Of a stretch of 64,000 bases of DNA, positions 8,146-18,844 are shown piece after piece. This DNA comes from Eubacteriales bacterium (GTDB taxonomy: Bacteria; Bacillota; Clostridia; Peptostreptococcales; Anaerovoracaceae). The notes under the pieces are model-generated. The model saw only the letters and a list, made by a program, of their open reading frames with translations. It did no database searches and was not told the DNA's origin. The position numbers and the translations under genes were made by a program. Each line of letters starts with the position of its first letter. The first letter of the stretch is position 1. The stretch covers positions 1-64,000 of the forward strand of contig JAQYMQ010000021.1 of assembly GCA_028872475.1 (NCBI GenBank), in the 5' to 3' direction.

Positions 8146-9078
8146 ATGAAAGCTGATATTTGTAAAATATTAGACATTAAATATCCAATAATTCAAGGTG
8201 GCATGGCTTGGATTGCTGACGCTGATTTAGCTGCTGCAGTTTCTAATGCTGGTGGACTAGGAGTCCTAGCTGCTGGTAATGCCCCTAAAGAATGGTTGGT
8301 AGATCAGATAAGAAAAACTAAGGCTCAAACAGACAATATTTTTGCTGTCAATATTATGCTTTTAAGCCCTTTTGTAGACGACGTAATAGATGCTGTCATT
8401 GAGGAAGGTGTAAAAGTTGTTATTACGGGAGCAGGAAACCCTGGACTTTATTTCAAAAAATTAAACGAACATGGCATAAAAATAATTCCTGTTGTACCAA
8501 CTGTTGCACAAGCTACCAGAATGGTTAGAAACGATGGCGTTATAGCCTTGATAGCAGAAGGTGCTGAAGCCGGTGGTCATATTGGTGTAACAAATACAAT
8601 GTCTTTAGTTCCTCAGGTAGTTGATGCCGTAAATATTCCTGTAATAGCTGCAGGTGGAATCGCTGACGGTAGAGGAATGGCAGCCGCTTTTTGTCTAGGA
8701 GCATCCGGTGTACAGATAGGAACTAGATTCTTAGTCGCTAATGAATGTAATGTATCAATGCCATATAAAGAAAAAGTCTTAAAGGCGAAGGATACTTCTA
8801 CAACCATTACTGGTAACTCCACAGGTCATCCTGTTAGAGTTATAAAAAATAAATTCGCAAAAAAATTAAAGCAGCTGGAATCTGAAGGTGCAAGTACAGA
8901 AGAATTAGAAAGTTTTGGAGCTGGTAGTCTTAAATTGGCGGCTGTTGACGGCGATATGGACAACGGTTCAATTATGGCAGGTCAAATAGCTGGATTAGTC
9001 AATAAAGAAGAAAGTTGTAGTGATATAATAACTGACTTAATGAGTCACTATAAACAAGTTATCCAAACCAGTTTTTAA
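8146..9078 (+). CDS. fabK: Enoyl-ACP reductase II (FMN-dependent)
   Basis: Last reductive step of each elongation cycle, reducing trans-2-enoyl-ACP with NAD(P)H. The 310-aa sequence is a nitronate-monooxygenase-like TIM barrel: PIIQGGMAWIADADLAAAVSNAGGLG at the N-terminus, EGAEAGGHIG and IAAGGIADGRGMAAAFCLGASGVQIGTRF in the FMN phosphate-binding region. Nitronate monooxygenase shares this fold, but location between acpP and fabD makes FabK the call. No fabI or fabL is seen in the operon. FabK organisms are naturally insensitive to triclosan-type FabI inhibitors. Confidence 0.95.
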   Translation: MKADICKILDIKYPIIQGGMAWIADADLAAAVSNAGGLGVLAAGNAPKEWLVDQIRKTKAQTDNIFAVNIMLLSPFVDDVIDAVIEEGVKVVITGAGNPGLYFKKLNEHGIKIIPVVPTVAQATRMVRNDGVIALIAEGAEAGGHIGVTNTMSLVPQVVDAVNIPVIAAGGIADGRGMAAAFCLGASGVQIGTRFLVANECNVSMPYKEKVLKAKDTSTTITGNSTGHPVRVIKNKFAKKLKQLESEGASTEELESFGAGSLKLAAVDGDMDNGSIMAGQIAGLVNKEESCSDIITDLMSHYKQVIQTSF

Positions 9079-9091
9079 TTAAGGTATATAA

Positions 9092-10054
9092 ATGAACGAA
9101 AAATATGCAATTCTCTTCCCTGGACAAGGTAGTCAATACGAGGATATGGGAAAAGATATTATTAACTCAAATCTTTATGGTAGTAATATTTATAAAAAAT
9201 TAAATACTTTAGTATCTAAAGAAACAGCAGAAATTATTATTAATGCTCAAAAAGAGGATATTTCTAAAACCCGATATGCTCAACTTGCTATATTTCTAAA
9301 TAGTGTCCTGCTTTTTGAAGAGGTCAAAAAACTAGATATTGATATTGTTGCTTCCGCCGGACTAAGTTTAGGAGAATATTCTGCTATATGTGCATCCGAA
9401 ATGATTGATATAGAAGAAGCCATAAAACTTGTAGATATCAGGGGTCAGATAATGGCTGACGGCGTTGCAGGCAAAGGAAGTATGATTGCTGTTATGAGAA
9501 GTGATATTGATACTATTGATGCAATTATCGCTGATATAAAAAAGAATACCAATAATACAGATATTCTTCTCGAAATTTGTAATCTAAATTCGCCCGCACA
9601 AATAGTTGTTGGTGGAGATTTTGATGCACTAGATATATTTGAACAAAAATGCAAAGAAAGCGGAATTAAAAGGACTATCAGACTTGATGTGGAAGGTCCT
9701 TTCCATACTTCAATATTAAAGTCGTCTGCAAATGTATTTGGTAAAACACTCAATCAGTTGACATTTAGTAAACCAAAGTTTGATGTATATTCAAATGTAG
9801 ACGCTATATCTTACAAAAATGAAGGCATTACAAATAATACTGTAGTCGAAAAGTTAAAAACACAAATGTTCTCTACTGTAAGATTTGAAGATTGTATAAG
9901 AAAAATTATTAATCAAGGGTGTAATAACTTCATAGAGATTGGACCAGGAAAAGCTTTATCTGCCTTTGTCAATAAAATTGACAAAAATTGTACTGTTCAC
10001 AATGTACAAACTTTACAAGATTTAGAAGAATTAAAAATGACTTTAAAAAAATAA
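9092..10054 (+). CDS. fabD: Malonyl-CoA:ACP transacylase
   Basis: Loads malonate from CoA onto AcpP. The 320-aa protein begins with the typical YAILFPGQGSQYEDMG; the nucleophile is Ser92 in GLSLGEYSA, where Leu stands in place of the His of the classic GHSLG motif, a variant common in clostridial FabD. The catalytic His lies in EGPFHTSIL. A C-terminal FIEIGPGKALS segment completes the family signature. Spacing is 13 bp after fabK and 18 bp before fabG. Confidence 0.95.
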   Translation: MNEKYAILFPGQGSQYEDMGKDIINSNLYGSNIYKKLNTLVSKETAEIIINAQKEDISKTRYAQLAIFLNSVLLFEEVKKLDIDIVASAGLSLGEYSAICASEMIDIEEAIKLVDIRGQIMADGVAGKGSMIAVMRSDIDTIDAIIADIKKNTNNTDILLEICNLNSPAQIVVGGDFDALDIFEQKCKESGIKRTIRLDVEGPFHTSILKSSANVFGKTLNQLTFSKPKFDVYSNVDAISYKNEGITNNTVVEKLKTQMFSTVRFEDCIRKIINQGCNNFIEIGPGKALSAFVNKIDKNCTVHNVQTLQDLEELKMTLKK

Positions 10055-10072
10055 TTTGCTTAGGAGATTAAT

Positions 10073-10825
10073 ATGGATAAAAATAACAATAAAAAAATAG
10101 CTTTTGTGACAGGAGGTTCAAGAGGTATAGGTAAAGCCATCGTTGAAAAACTTGGAAAAGAAAACTACTTAGTCGGATTTAATTACGTAAACTCTGAAAA
10201 AAAAGCTAATACCTTTATAAATGAGCTAAAAGCTAACGGTATAGAAGCATTTTGCAAAAAATTTGATGTAAGTGATTATAATCAGACAGCAGAAGCTATC
10301 GAACAGATTCAAGAAGAATATGGAAATATCGATATACTTGTTAATAATGCTGGGATTACAAAAGATAAATTATTTTCAAGAATGAAAGAAGCAGATTTTG
10401 ACAATGTGATAAATACAAACTTAAAAGGAGTCTTCAACTGTACAAAACAAGTTACTAATAAAATGATGCGACAAAAATTTGGAAGAATTATCAATCTTTC
10501 TTCTATTGCAGGCATTATTGGAAATATAGGTCAAGCGAGTTATTCTGCTTCTAAAGCAGGGGTTATTGGCTTTACCAGAACTCTAGCAGCTGAATTAGGC
10601 GGACACGGTATTACAGTAAATGCTATTGCTCCCGGATTTATAAAAACAGACATGACAGATGTATTATCTGAAACTGTAAAAGAGAATATTTTAAATCTTA
10701 TTCCTTTAAAGGATATAGGCCAGCCGGACGATATTGCAAATATGGTTGCTTATCTAGCTGGTGATAGTGGACGATATATCACAGGACAAGTAATAAGTAT
10801 AGATGGCGGATTATCTGCTATATAG
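10073..10825 (+). CDS. fabG: 3-oxoacyl-ACP reductase
   Basis: NADPH-dependent reduction of beta-ketoacyl-ACP. The 250-aa short-chain dehydrogenase shows the cofactor loop TGGSRGIGKA, the NNAG motif (LVNNAGIT), catalytic Ser in INLSSIAG and Tyr/Lys in YSASKAG, and the C-terminal GQVISIDGG typical of FabG. A Shine-Dalgarno (TAGGAGAT) is well placed. It lies between fabD and fabF with the fabF start 10 bp after its stop. Confidence 0.97.
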   Translation: MDKNNNKKIAFVTGGSRGIGKAIVEKLGKENYLVGFNYVNSEKKANTFINELKANGIEAFCKKFDVSDYNQTAEAIEQIQEEYGNIDILVNNAGITKDKLFSRMKEADFDNVINTNLKGVFNCTKQVTNKMMRQKFGRIINLSSIAGIIGNIGQASYSASKAGVIGFTRTLAAELGGHGITVNAIAPGFIKTDMTDVLSETVKENILNLIPLKDIGQPDDIANMVAYLAGDSGRYITGQVISIDGGLSAI

Positions 10826-10835
10826 TGAGGTGTTT

Positions 10836-12065
10836 ATGAGTAGAAGAGTTGTAATTACCGGAGTTGGAGTCATCAGCCCTATCGGTAACAACGTAAATGA
10901 ATTTATTTCTAATATTAAAGCTGGAAAAAACGGAATTGATGAAATTACATTGATGGATACATCTTCAATAAAGACGAAGCTAGCTGCAGAAGTTAAAGAT
11001 TTCGATCCTAAAGCTTTAGGCATCGAAGGCTATAAGAAAAAAGATAGATTTACACAATTTGCTATAGCTGCTGCAAAAGAAGCTATCAAAAATAGTGGTT
11101 ACACGATAACTGACGAAAATAAATTTAGAACAGGTGTTGTTGTTGGCAGTGGAATAGGTGGTCTTCCAACTATTCAAGAAGAATACAATAAACTATTAAA
11201 TAGAGGGCCTCGCCGAATTTCATCTCATTTCATACCAAAAGTAATTGTAAATATGGCATCTGGCAATGTTTCAATAGAACTCGGAACAAGAGGCGTTTGC
11301 GTTTCTGATGTAACTGCCTGCGCTACTGGTACAGATGCTATAGGTCATGCTTTTAGACTGGTAAAAGACGGCTATCAAGATGCTATATTTGCTGGCGGAT
11401 GTGAAGCTACAATTTGCGATCTTGGAATCATTGGATTCGAAGCGATGAATGCAACTAGTTTTTCAACTGACAAAAATAGAGCTTCTATACCTTTCGATAA
11501 GGAACGTAATGGCTTTGTAATGGGTGAAGGCGCCGCCATACTTCTTCTAGAAGATTTAGAATCAGCACAAAAAAGAGGAGCTAACATAATTTGTGAGATT
11601 GTCGGCTTTGGTCAGACAAGTGATGCATACCACATTACAGCTCCTAATCCGGACGGCGAAGGTGCAATGTATGCAATGAAGGCCGCAATTGATGAGGCTA
11701 ACATCGACACTTCTGATGTTGACTACATAAACGCACATGGTACCAGCACGCCATTAAATGATGAAGCTGAAACTACAGCAATAAAGAAATTATTCGGCGA
11801 TTATGCTAAGCAATTACAGATATCGTCGACTAAAAGCATGACCGGACACATGTTAGGTGCTACAGGAGCAATAGAAGCCACAGTTTGTGCTTACGCATTA
11901 AAAGATGAATTTATACCAGCAACAATTAATTACAAGGTAGCCGACGAAAATTGTGATTTAGACTATGTTACGGACGGCACAAGAAATCAAAAAATCAATT
12001 TTGCATTATCTAATTCTCTAGGATTTGGCGGTCATAATTCATGCTTACTATTCAAAAAATACTAG
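10836..12065 (+). CDS. fabF: Beta-ketoacyl-ACP synthase II
   Basis: Elongating condensing enzyme of FAS II. I start at ATG 10836 (MSRRVVITGVGVISPIG) with GTGAGGTG just upstream; the track's extension from 10803 overlaps fabG and is not conserved. The 409-aa protein has the Cys nucleophile in DVTACATGTDAIG and the two His residues in NAHGTSTPLND and TGHMLGATGA, i.e. the Cys-His-His triad of KAS I/II. It is the only elongating synthase in the operon; no fabB is seen. Confidence 0.97.
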   Translation: MSRRVVITGVGVISPIGNNVNEFISNIKAGKNGIDEITLMDTSSIKTKLAAEVKDFDPKALGIEGYKKKDRFTQFAIAAAKEAIKNSGYTITDENKFRTGVVVGSGIGGLPTIQEEYNKLLNRGPRRISSHFIPKVIVNMASGNVSIELGTRGVCVSDVTACATGTDAIGHAFRLVKDGYQDAIFAGGCEATICDLGIIGFEAMNATSFSTDKNRASIPFDKERNGFVMGEGAAILLLEDLESAQKRGANIICEIVGFGQTSDAYHITAPNPDGEGAMYAMKAAIDEANIDTSDVDYINAHGTSTPLNDEAETTAIKKLFGDYAKQLQISSTKSMTGHMLGATGAIEATVCAYALKDEFIPATINYKVADENCDLDYVTDGTRNQKINFALSNSLGFGGHNSCLLFKKY

Positions 12066-12084
12066 AAACTTTTAAGGAGAACTT

Positions 12085-12507
12085 ATGCTCAATATTGAAG
12101 AAATAAAAGCGATAATTCCACATAGATATCCTTTCCTACTTATTGATAAGGTAATAGATGTAGAAGTTGGAAAAAAAGTCCATGCTATCAAAAATGTAAC
12201 TGCAGGAGAACCTTGGTTCCAAGGGCATTTTCCAGATTACAACGTTATGCCCGGTGTGCTATTGGTAGAAGCAATGGCACAGGCAGGAGCTATAGCAATT
12301 TTATCTATGAAGGAACACAAAGGAAAAATAGCTTTCTTTTCTGGTATAAAAGAAGCTAAATTTCGCAAGGAAGTAAGACCTGGAGACACTTTAGATATTA
12401 ACGTTGAAATAATTAAAATGAGAAAAAACTATGGTGTAGGCAAAGGCACTATTACCTGTGACAAAGCTTTATGCGTTGAAGCTGAAATTAGCTTTTTTAT
12501 AGGATAA
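12085..12507 (+). CDS. fabZ: 3-hydroxyacyl-ACP dehydratase
   Basis: Dehydrates beta-hydroxyacyl-ACP to the enoyl form reduced by FabK. The 140-aa hot-dog-fold protein carries [11 protein letters not shown], the active-site His in [13 protein letters not shown] and the catalytic Glu in [17 protein letters not shown] precedes the start. It is the last gene of the operon, followed 17 bp later by a strong terminator. No fabA- or fabM-type isomerase is in this operon, so the route to unsaturated acids is not shown here. Confidence 0.97.
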   Translation: MLNIEEIKAIIPHRYPFLLIDKVIDVEVGKKVHAIKNVTAGEPWFQGHFPDYNVMPGVLLVEAMAQAGAIAILSMKEHKGKIAFFSGIKEAKFRKEVRPGDTLDINVEIIKMRKNYGVGKGTITCDKALCVEAEISFFIG

Positions 12508-12524
12508 TTTATATTACTAATAGA

Positions 12525-12556
12525 GATATTTGTAAAAAATTACAAATATCTTTTTT
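12525..12556 (+). terminator. Rho-independent terminator of the FAS operon
   Basis: An 11-bp perfect stem (GATATTTGTAA / TTACAAATATC) with an AAAA loop is followed directly by TTTTTT. It lies 17 bp after the fabZ stop and separates the FAS operon from groESL. Confidence 0.9.
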
Positions 12557-12597
12557 ATTTGATTTGATTTTATTGTATGTTCATATTTTTTAGTCAC

Positions 12598-12625
12598 TTG
12601 ACAAATAATATATAAGTAGTAGAAT
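12598..12625 (+). promoter_or_regulatory. Sigma-A promoter of groESL
   Basis: -35 TTGACA (12598-12603) and -10 TAGAAT (12620-12625), 16-bp spacing, immediately upstream of the CIRCE element. Confidence 0.75.
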
Positions 12626-12629
12626 AATA

Positions 12630-12656
12630 TTATCACTCGACAAGTTAGAGTGCTAA
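12630..12656. promoter_or_regulatory. CIRCE element (HrcA operator)
   Basis: TTATCACTC-N9-GAGTGCTAA matches the CIRCE consensus TTAGCACTC-N9-GAGTGCTAA with one mismatch in the left arm. It sits just after the -10 box and upstream of groES, so heat-shock repression by HrcA is expected; hrcA itself is outside the window. Confidence 0.95.
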
Positions 12657-12681
12657 TATCTAATAATTTTGGAGGTAAAAT

Positions 12682-12960
12682 ATGAGTTTTGGAATTAAGC
12701 CATTAGGCGATAAAATCGTAATACAGAGATTAGAAGCAGAAACAAAGACATCTAGCGGAATTATTCTTACATCACAGACAAAAGAAAAGCCACAGATTGC
12801 CGAAGTAGTTGCTATAGGACCTGGAACAGACGAAATAAAAATAGAAGTTGCTGTAGGAGATAATGTTATTTTCACAAATTATGCTGGCACAAATATCAAA
12901 TATGAAGGCGAAGAATATATCATTCTAAGTCAAAAAGATATTCTGGCAATTGTTCAATAA
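12682..12960 (+). CDS. groES: Co-chaperonin GroES
   Basis: Seven-fold lid of the GroEL folding chamber. The 92-aa protein shows the family pattern: IKPLGDKIVIQRLEAE at the N-terminus, the mobile loop KTSSGIILTSQTKEKPQ that contacts GroEL, and EYIILSQKDILAIVQ at the end. TTGGAGGT precedes the ATG. It is co-transcribed with groEL 32 bp downstream and controlled by the CIRCE element upstream. Confidence 0.98.
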   Translation: MSFGIKPLGDKIVIQRLEAETKTSSGIILTSQTKEKPQIAEVVAIGPGTDEIKIEVAVGDNVIFTNYAGTNIKYEGEEYIILSQKDILAIVQ

Positions 12961-12992
12961 CCACTACAAAATAATTTATAAGGAGAATATAA

Positions 12993-14627
<1,635 letters not shown>

Positions 14628-14658
14628 TCCATTAACATCTACAAATATTATAGACATA

Positions 14659-14700
14659 AAAACACCTGGCAATTTGTTTAACATATTTACCAGGTGTTTT
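14659..14700. terminator. Bidirectional terminator after groEL
   Basis: Stem AAAACACCTGG / CCAGGTGTTTT around a 20-nt loop. T-tracts occur on both strands, so it can serve groESL rightward and the leftward gene that ends at 14771. Confidence 0.85.
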
Positions 14701-14770
14701 AAAATATTAAAAATTATTGTATACAATTTTCTTCTATAAGCTGCAATTTCTATTTTGGCATAATACACGC

Positions 14771-14989
14771 TTATTTTTTATCACAACTATTTTTATAAAA
14801 TAGTCCAAAAAGAAATAACATTACTGCCATCACAATAACACAAGTGGTCTTTATAAACATAATTGAATATACTCGTAAAAAGTCACCATCTTGTAAGAAA
14901 AACAATGGATTACAAAACACAAAAATAATAAATACAACTGCTAAAATTATTGCAATAAACTTTATTGTCGTCAAAAACTTTTTATCCAT
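14771..14989 (-). CDS. Small two-pass membrane protein, unknown
   Basis: Unrecognised 72-aa protein. It has a Lys-rich N-terminus, two strongly hydrophobic segments (IKFIAIILAVVFIIFVF, and IKTTCVIVMAVMLFLFGLFY) joined by a short polar loop, and a Lys/Asp tail. GAGGT about 8 bases upstream of the ATG supports translation. It follows hydF by 75 bp on the same strand and ends convergent to groEL. The family cannot be named; a role with the hydrogenase maturation genes is not implied by sequence. Confidence 0.55.
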   Translation of the reverse strand: MDKKFLTTIKFIAIILAVVFIIFVFCNPLFFLQDGDFLRVYSIMFIKTTCVIVMAVMLFLFGLFYKNSCDKK

Positions 14990-15064
14990 TCTAAATTACC
15001 TCACTAAATTTTTTACACAAAAACTGTTGTTAAAATTATAACATAGTTGTAGTCAAAAAAAAGT

Positions 15065-16336
15065 CTAATAAACCACCCTATCCAATATTCCTGCCAGCTT
15101 TGCTATTGTAATTCCATAATTAGTCATCGGAATATTTAATTTATCAGTCAACTTCAATCTGTTCATCATATATTTCGAATTAAACATACACCCACCACAG
15201 TGAATAATTAAATCATAGTTACTGTCTTCATCAACGAAGTCTACCCCTCTAACAAAGTCTATGTGCATATCACCATATTTTTTCTTTAGTAGAGCTGGTA
15301 TTTTAACTCTTCCGATATCTTCTTCACTTGGAGCATGAGCACAAGCTTCAGCAATCAAGACCCTTGAATTTTTATTTAAACTATCAATAGCCTTTGCACC
15401 CTCAATAAAAGCACCAATATCTCCTTTATATCCGGCGAATAAAACTGAAAAAGATGTTAATCTGACTTCCTTTGGTAAAATTTCATCAACAATCTTAAAA
15501 GCTTGAGAATCTGTAATAACCAAATCGACGTTTTTAATATTATTTAAAGCATCCCTAAAACTGTCTGTAGTAACACAACTTACAATGCATCCTCTATCAA
15601 GAAGTTCTCTTATAGTCTGAACCTGCGGCAATATCAGTCTTCCCTTTGGAGCTTGAATATCCTGTGGCATTACTAATAATACACTATCTCCCCTTTTAAC
15701 TAGGTTCCTTGTAATAAATACTTCTTCTTCCTTTAGTAAAACACTCAGTTTCTGCAATAAGGCATCAATACCAGCACCTGTCTTAGCATTTACAGCAATT
15801 ATATCATCAGCAAAAATTGCACTCTTAAATTTTTTAATTTCATTATCAAATGAAAAAGTGCTTACTTCAGAGAATTTTTCCAATTTAGAGCTTTTATTTT
15901 GCTCAATCTTCTCATATTCTGCAATTTCCCTTAAATTATAAACCGGTATAATAGGCGTCTCATACTCTGATAACTCGAAATATAGTTTAGAGCTTTCTTC
16001 TAAATTATCTTCTAAAACTAATAAAATAACATCTGCTTTTTTCAGTGCTTCCCTAGTCGCCATCAATCTCTTTTCACCAAGTTTAGTATCATCGCCAAAC
16101 CCTGCTGTATCAACCAATGTAACGGCTCCAACACCACGAAGTTCAATATTTTTATATACGGGATCAGTAGTTGTTCCTTTAATATTTGAAATCAAAGCTA
16201 CTTCTTGGTCACAAAGGGCATTTAATAAAGTAGATTTTCCTGAGTTCGTATTACCTGCTATTACAATATGTTTTCTTATTGCACGAGGTGTTTGCTCCAA
16301 TGTAGATTTTTTAGAATCTAAAATCTCTTTTTCCAT
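15065..16336 (-). CDS. hydF: [FeFe]-hydrogenase maturation GTPase HydF
   Basis: Scaffold that assembles the 2Fe subcluster of the H-cluster and delivers it to HydA. The 423-aa protein has an N-terminal GTPase domain (P-loop AGNTNSGKSTLLNAL, switch TTTDP, DTAGFGD), a dimerisation domain, and a C-terminal metal-binding domain with the Cys-X-His ... His-Cys-X-X-Cys pattern (EACAHAPSEED then IIHCGGCMFN). It begins inside the end of hydG (26-bp overlap) with AAAGGGAAT upstream. It completes the maturase set; no hydrogenase structural gene is in the window. Confidence 0.96.
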   Translation of the reverse strand: MEKEILDSKKSTLEQTPRAIRKHIVIAGNTNSGKSTLLNALCDQEVALISNIKGTTTDPVYKNIELRGVGAVTLVDTAGFGDDTKLGEKRLMATREALKKADVILLVLEDNLEESSKLYFELSEYETPIIPVYNLREIAEYEKIEQNKSSKLEKFSEVSTFSFDNEIKKFKSAIFADDIIAVNAKTGAGIDALLQKLSVLLKEEEVFITRNLVKRGDSVLLVMPQDIQAPKGRLILPQVQTIRELLDRGCIVSCVTTDSFRDALNNIKNVDLVITDSQAFKIVDEILPKEVRLTSFSVLFAGYKGDIGAFIEGAKAIDSLNKNSRVLIAEACAHAPSEEDIGRVKIPALLKKKYGDMHIDFVRGVDFVDEDSNYDLIIHCGGCMFNSKYMMNRLKLTDKLNIPMTNYGITIAKLAGILDRVVY

Positions 16337-17741
16337 CTTTTATTCCCTTTATATATTCTCTTGCCTTTTCCTTAACCTTAGGCTGCTTAATATGCTCAAG
16401 TTCTTCCATTATCTTTTGTTCTCCTAGAGCCTTCGTCTCTTCACTTGCATAATCCTCCAGATATTCATTTAATGTCATTAGTGCATTTGGTAGACAGACA
16501 TTGCAAATCTGCTTGCTCTTACATAGAGACATAAATCTATCTCCAGTCCTTCCTTCACGATAACAAGCTGTACAGAAACTTGGCATATGCCCCTGTTCCA
16601 AAAGCCATTTAACAATGTCGTCCAGCGTTCTCTTATCTGAAATGTCAAATTGTACAGACTCTTCATAAGCAAAGTCATCCTCAACATCACAAGCATATCC
16701 ACCTACACTTGTCTTAGAACCGCCACTGATTTGACTAATACCATACTGTAAAGCTTTTTCTCTACTCTTTTGAGATTCCCTCGTCGAAACAATTAGCCCT
16801 GTATATGGCACTGCAATTCTAAGAAGAGCGACAATCTTTAAGAATAACTCATCACTAAGAGAATTTTCAAATTCTTCCGGATTTATGTCATCAGCAGGAC
16901 AAATTCTCGGGATACTTATTGTATGTGGTCCCACGCCAAATCTAGCTTCAAGATGTTCTGCATGCATAATAATTCCAATAAAATCGTATATGTAATTATT
17001 TAGTCCAAACAACACACCACAGCCTACATCATCAATGCCACCTTCCATTGCTCTATCCATAGCTTCTGTATGCCATGCATAATCGCTCTTTGGTCCGGTA
17101 GGATGTAATTTTTCATAATTTTCTTTATGATATGTCTCCTGGAACAATATGTATGTGCCTATTCCGGCATCTCTAAGCTTAGTATAATTTTCGACAGTAG
17201 TCGCTGCAATATTGACATTAACTCTGCGAATCTCTCCGTTTTTATGCTTTATATCGTATATCGTCTTTATACTATCTAGCAGATATTCCATAGTGTTTAC
17301 GGTATCGTCTTCCCCCATCTCAAGAGCAAGTCGCTTATGTCCCATATCCATTAATGCAATCGCTTCCCTCTTTATTTCTTCCTGAGTAAGCTTCTTTCTT
17401 GGAATCGTTGTATTAGTTGCATGATATGGGCAGTATACACATCCATTGATGCAATAGTTTGATAAATACAACGGTGCAAATAATACAATTCTTGAGCCAT
17501 AATAATCTTCTTTAATCTGTTTAGCTAATTTAAAAATTTCCTGCCAAACTTCTTCATATTTACAATGCAATAAATATGCTACTTCCATATGGCTAAGACC
17601 TTTTTCTTCCCTGGCTTTATCTACAATAGCCATATAGAAATCAATCCCTTTGTCCGCTTCTGCTTCTTTGATACATTTTATTATGTGTTCGTGATTAATA
17701 AATTCTTCAGCCTTTGAACTTTTAATATCATATTTATACAT
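16311..17741 (-). CDS. hydG: [FeFe]-hydrogenase maturase HydG (radical SAM tyrosine lyase)
   Basis: Cleaves tyrosine to give the CO and CN ligands of the H-cluster. I start at ATG 17741 (MYKYDIKSSKAEEF), preceded by GGAGG, and not at the track start 17789, which lies inside hydE; this gives 476 aa. The radical SAM site is CINGCVYCPYH (CX3CX2C) and the C-terminal second-cluster motif is CTACYREGRTGDRFM. It resembles ThiH, but the C-terminal Cys motif and position between hydE and hydF settle the call. It overlaps hydE by 8 bp. Confidence 0.97.
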   Translation of the reverse strand: MYKYDIKSSKAEEFINHEHIIKCIKEAEADKGIDFYMAIVDKAREEKGLSHMEVAYLLHCKYEEVWQEIFKLAKQIKEDYYGSRIVLFAPLYLSNYCINGCVYCPYHATNTTIPRKKLTQEEIKREAIALMDMGHKRLALEMGEDDTVNTMEYLLDSIKTIYDIKHKNGEIRRVNVNIAATTVENYTKLRDAGIGTYILFQETYHKENYEKLHPTGPKSDYAWHTEAMDRAMEGGIDDVGCGVLFGLNNYIYDFIGIIMHAEHLEARFGVGPHTISIPRICPADDINPEEFENSLSDELFLKIVALLRIAVPYTGLIVSTRESQKSREKALQYGISQISGGSKTSVGGYACDVEDDFAYEESVQFDISDKRTLDDIVKWLLEQGHMPSFCTACYREGRTGDRFMSLCKSKQICNVCLPNALMTLNEYLEDYASEETKALGEQKIMEELEHIKQPKVKEKAREYIKGIKDGKRDFRF

Positions 17742-18786
17742 ACAAATCCTCCTTATAATTTCCAATTTGCATATCAGGTATAAAACCAACTTTCCTAATT
17801 CTTTCCTTTAATTTTTCTAAATTATTTTCTTGTGTAACTTTATAATCTTTTTTGTCATTATAAATAGCATATTTTTTTCGCTTCTCTTCAGGAGATATAT
17901 TCGGCATAATTACATTTCCACCAGCTTGCAAGCCTCTTTCTAAAGCATATTCATCAAGCGTAGATAACGCTGTTGTAATTGGCAACAATACATTGTGATT
18001 AACCAGCCTGACTAAACTTAGTACATAATAAGTAAAATCCGGCTTACCATTGCTGAAATTTGCAAAAGGTGTATCCCGATGATGTATGAATGGACCAAGC
18101 CCTACCATCTGAGGTTTCAATTCCTGTATAAACATTAAATCGCTAGCTATATTTTCAATTGTTTGATACGGAGAACCTATCATCATACCTGCACCGACTT
18201 GATATCCCAGTTCTTTTAATGTGTAAATACATTTTTTTCGGTCATTACCACTCATCGAGTTGGGATGTAGTTTTTCATAATGATTAAGATCTGCCGTCTC
18301 ATGGCGTAATAAATATCTATCCGCACCTGCCTCTCTCATTTTTTTATAACTTTCATAAGATTTTTCTCCAAGAGAAAGAGTCACAGCTATATCGTTATAT
18401 TGCGATTTAATTGTATTTACAACATCTATAACGAAATCATCACACTGAATCGGATCTTCACCACCTTGCATAACAATAGTTCTAAAACCTAAATAATATG
18501 CTTGGTTTACAGAATCCAATATTTCTTCTTTATTCAATCGATACCTTTGAGCCTTATTATTAGAAACACGTAATCCACAATAATAGCAATCTCTTCTACA
18601 GTAGGAACTTATCTCAATTAAAGCACGAAAATATACGCTCCTTGCATAGATTTCCTCCCGTTTTTTTAAAGCATAGAAAAAGGCTTCTTCTTCATACTTT
18701 TCTTTACTACTTAGAAGTTCTATAAAAGAATCTTTATCTAGCTGCTGTCCTTCATATAATTGTTTAATCAGATTTTTGTCCTGCAA
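17734..18786 (-). CDS. hydE: [FeFe]-hydrogenase maturase HydE (radical SAM)
   Basis: Radical SAM enzyme acting on an Fe-containing intermediate during H-cluster assembly. The 350-aa protein has the cluster motif EISSYCRRDCYYCGLR, then VMQGGEDP and LGEKSYES, typical of HydE/BioB-like barrels. The likely start is TTG at 18786 with AAGGAGATA upstream; the nearby ATG is out of frame. It leads the overlapping hydE-hydG-hydF set, which points to one co-translated unit and a hydrogen-metabolising anaerobe. Confidence 0.94.
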   Translation of the reverse strand: MQDKNLIKQLYEGQQLDKDSFIELLSSKEKYEEEAFFYALKKREEIYARSVYFRALIEISSYCRRDCYYCGLRVSNNKAQRYRLNKEEILDSVNQAYYLGFRTIVMQGGEDPIQCDDFVIDVVNTIKSQYNDIAVTLSLGEKSYESYKKMREAGADRYLLRHETADLNHYEKLHPNSMSGNDRKKCIYTLKELGYQVGAGMMIGSPYQTIENIASDLMFIQELKPQMVGLGPFIHHRDTPFANFSNGKPDFTYYVLSLVRLVNHNVLLPITTALSTLDEYALERGLQAGGNVIMPNISPEEKRKKYAIYNDKKDYKVTQENNLEKLKERIRKVGFIPDMQIGNYKEDLYV

Positions 18787-18844
18787 ACATATCTCCTTAG
18801 ATAATCATTTCACTAAATAATAGCTCTACTAATTAATCAAACCC

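Noticed and set aside
9360-9384. FabD with Leu in place of His in the GHSLG motif as a possible inactive enzyme
   Set aside because: The GLSLGEY form is common among clostridial FabD proteins, and the catalytic Ser and distal His are present.
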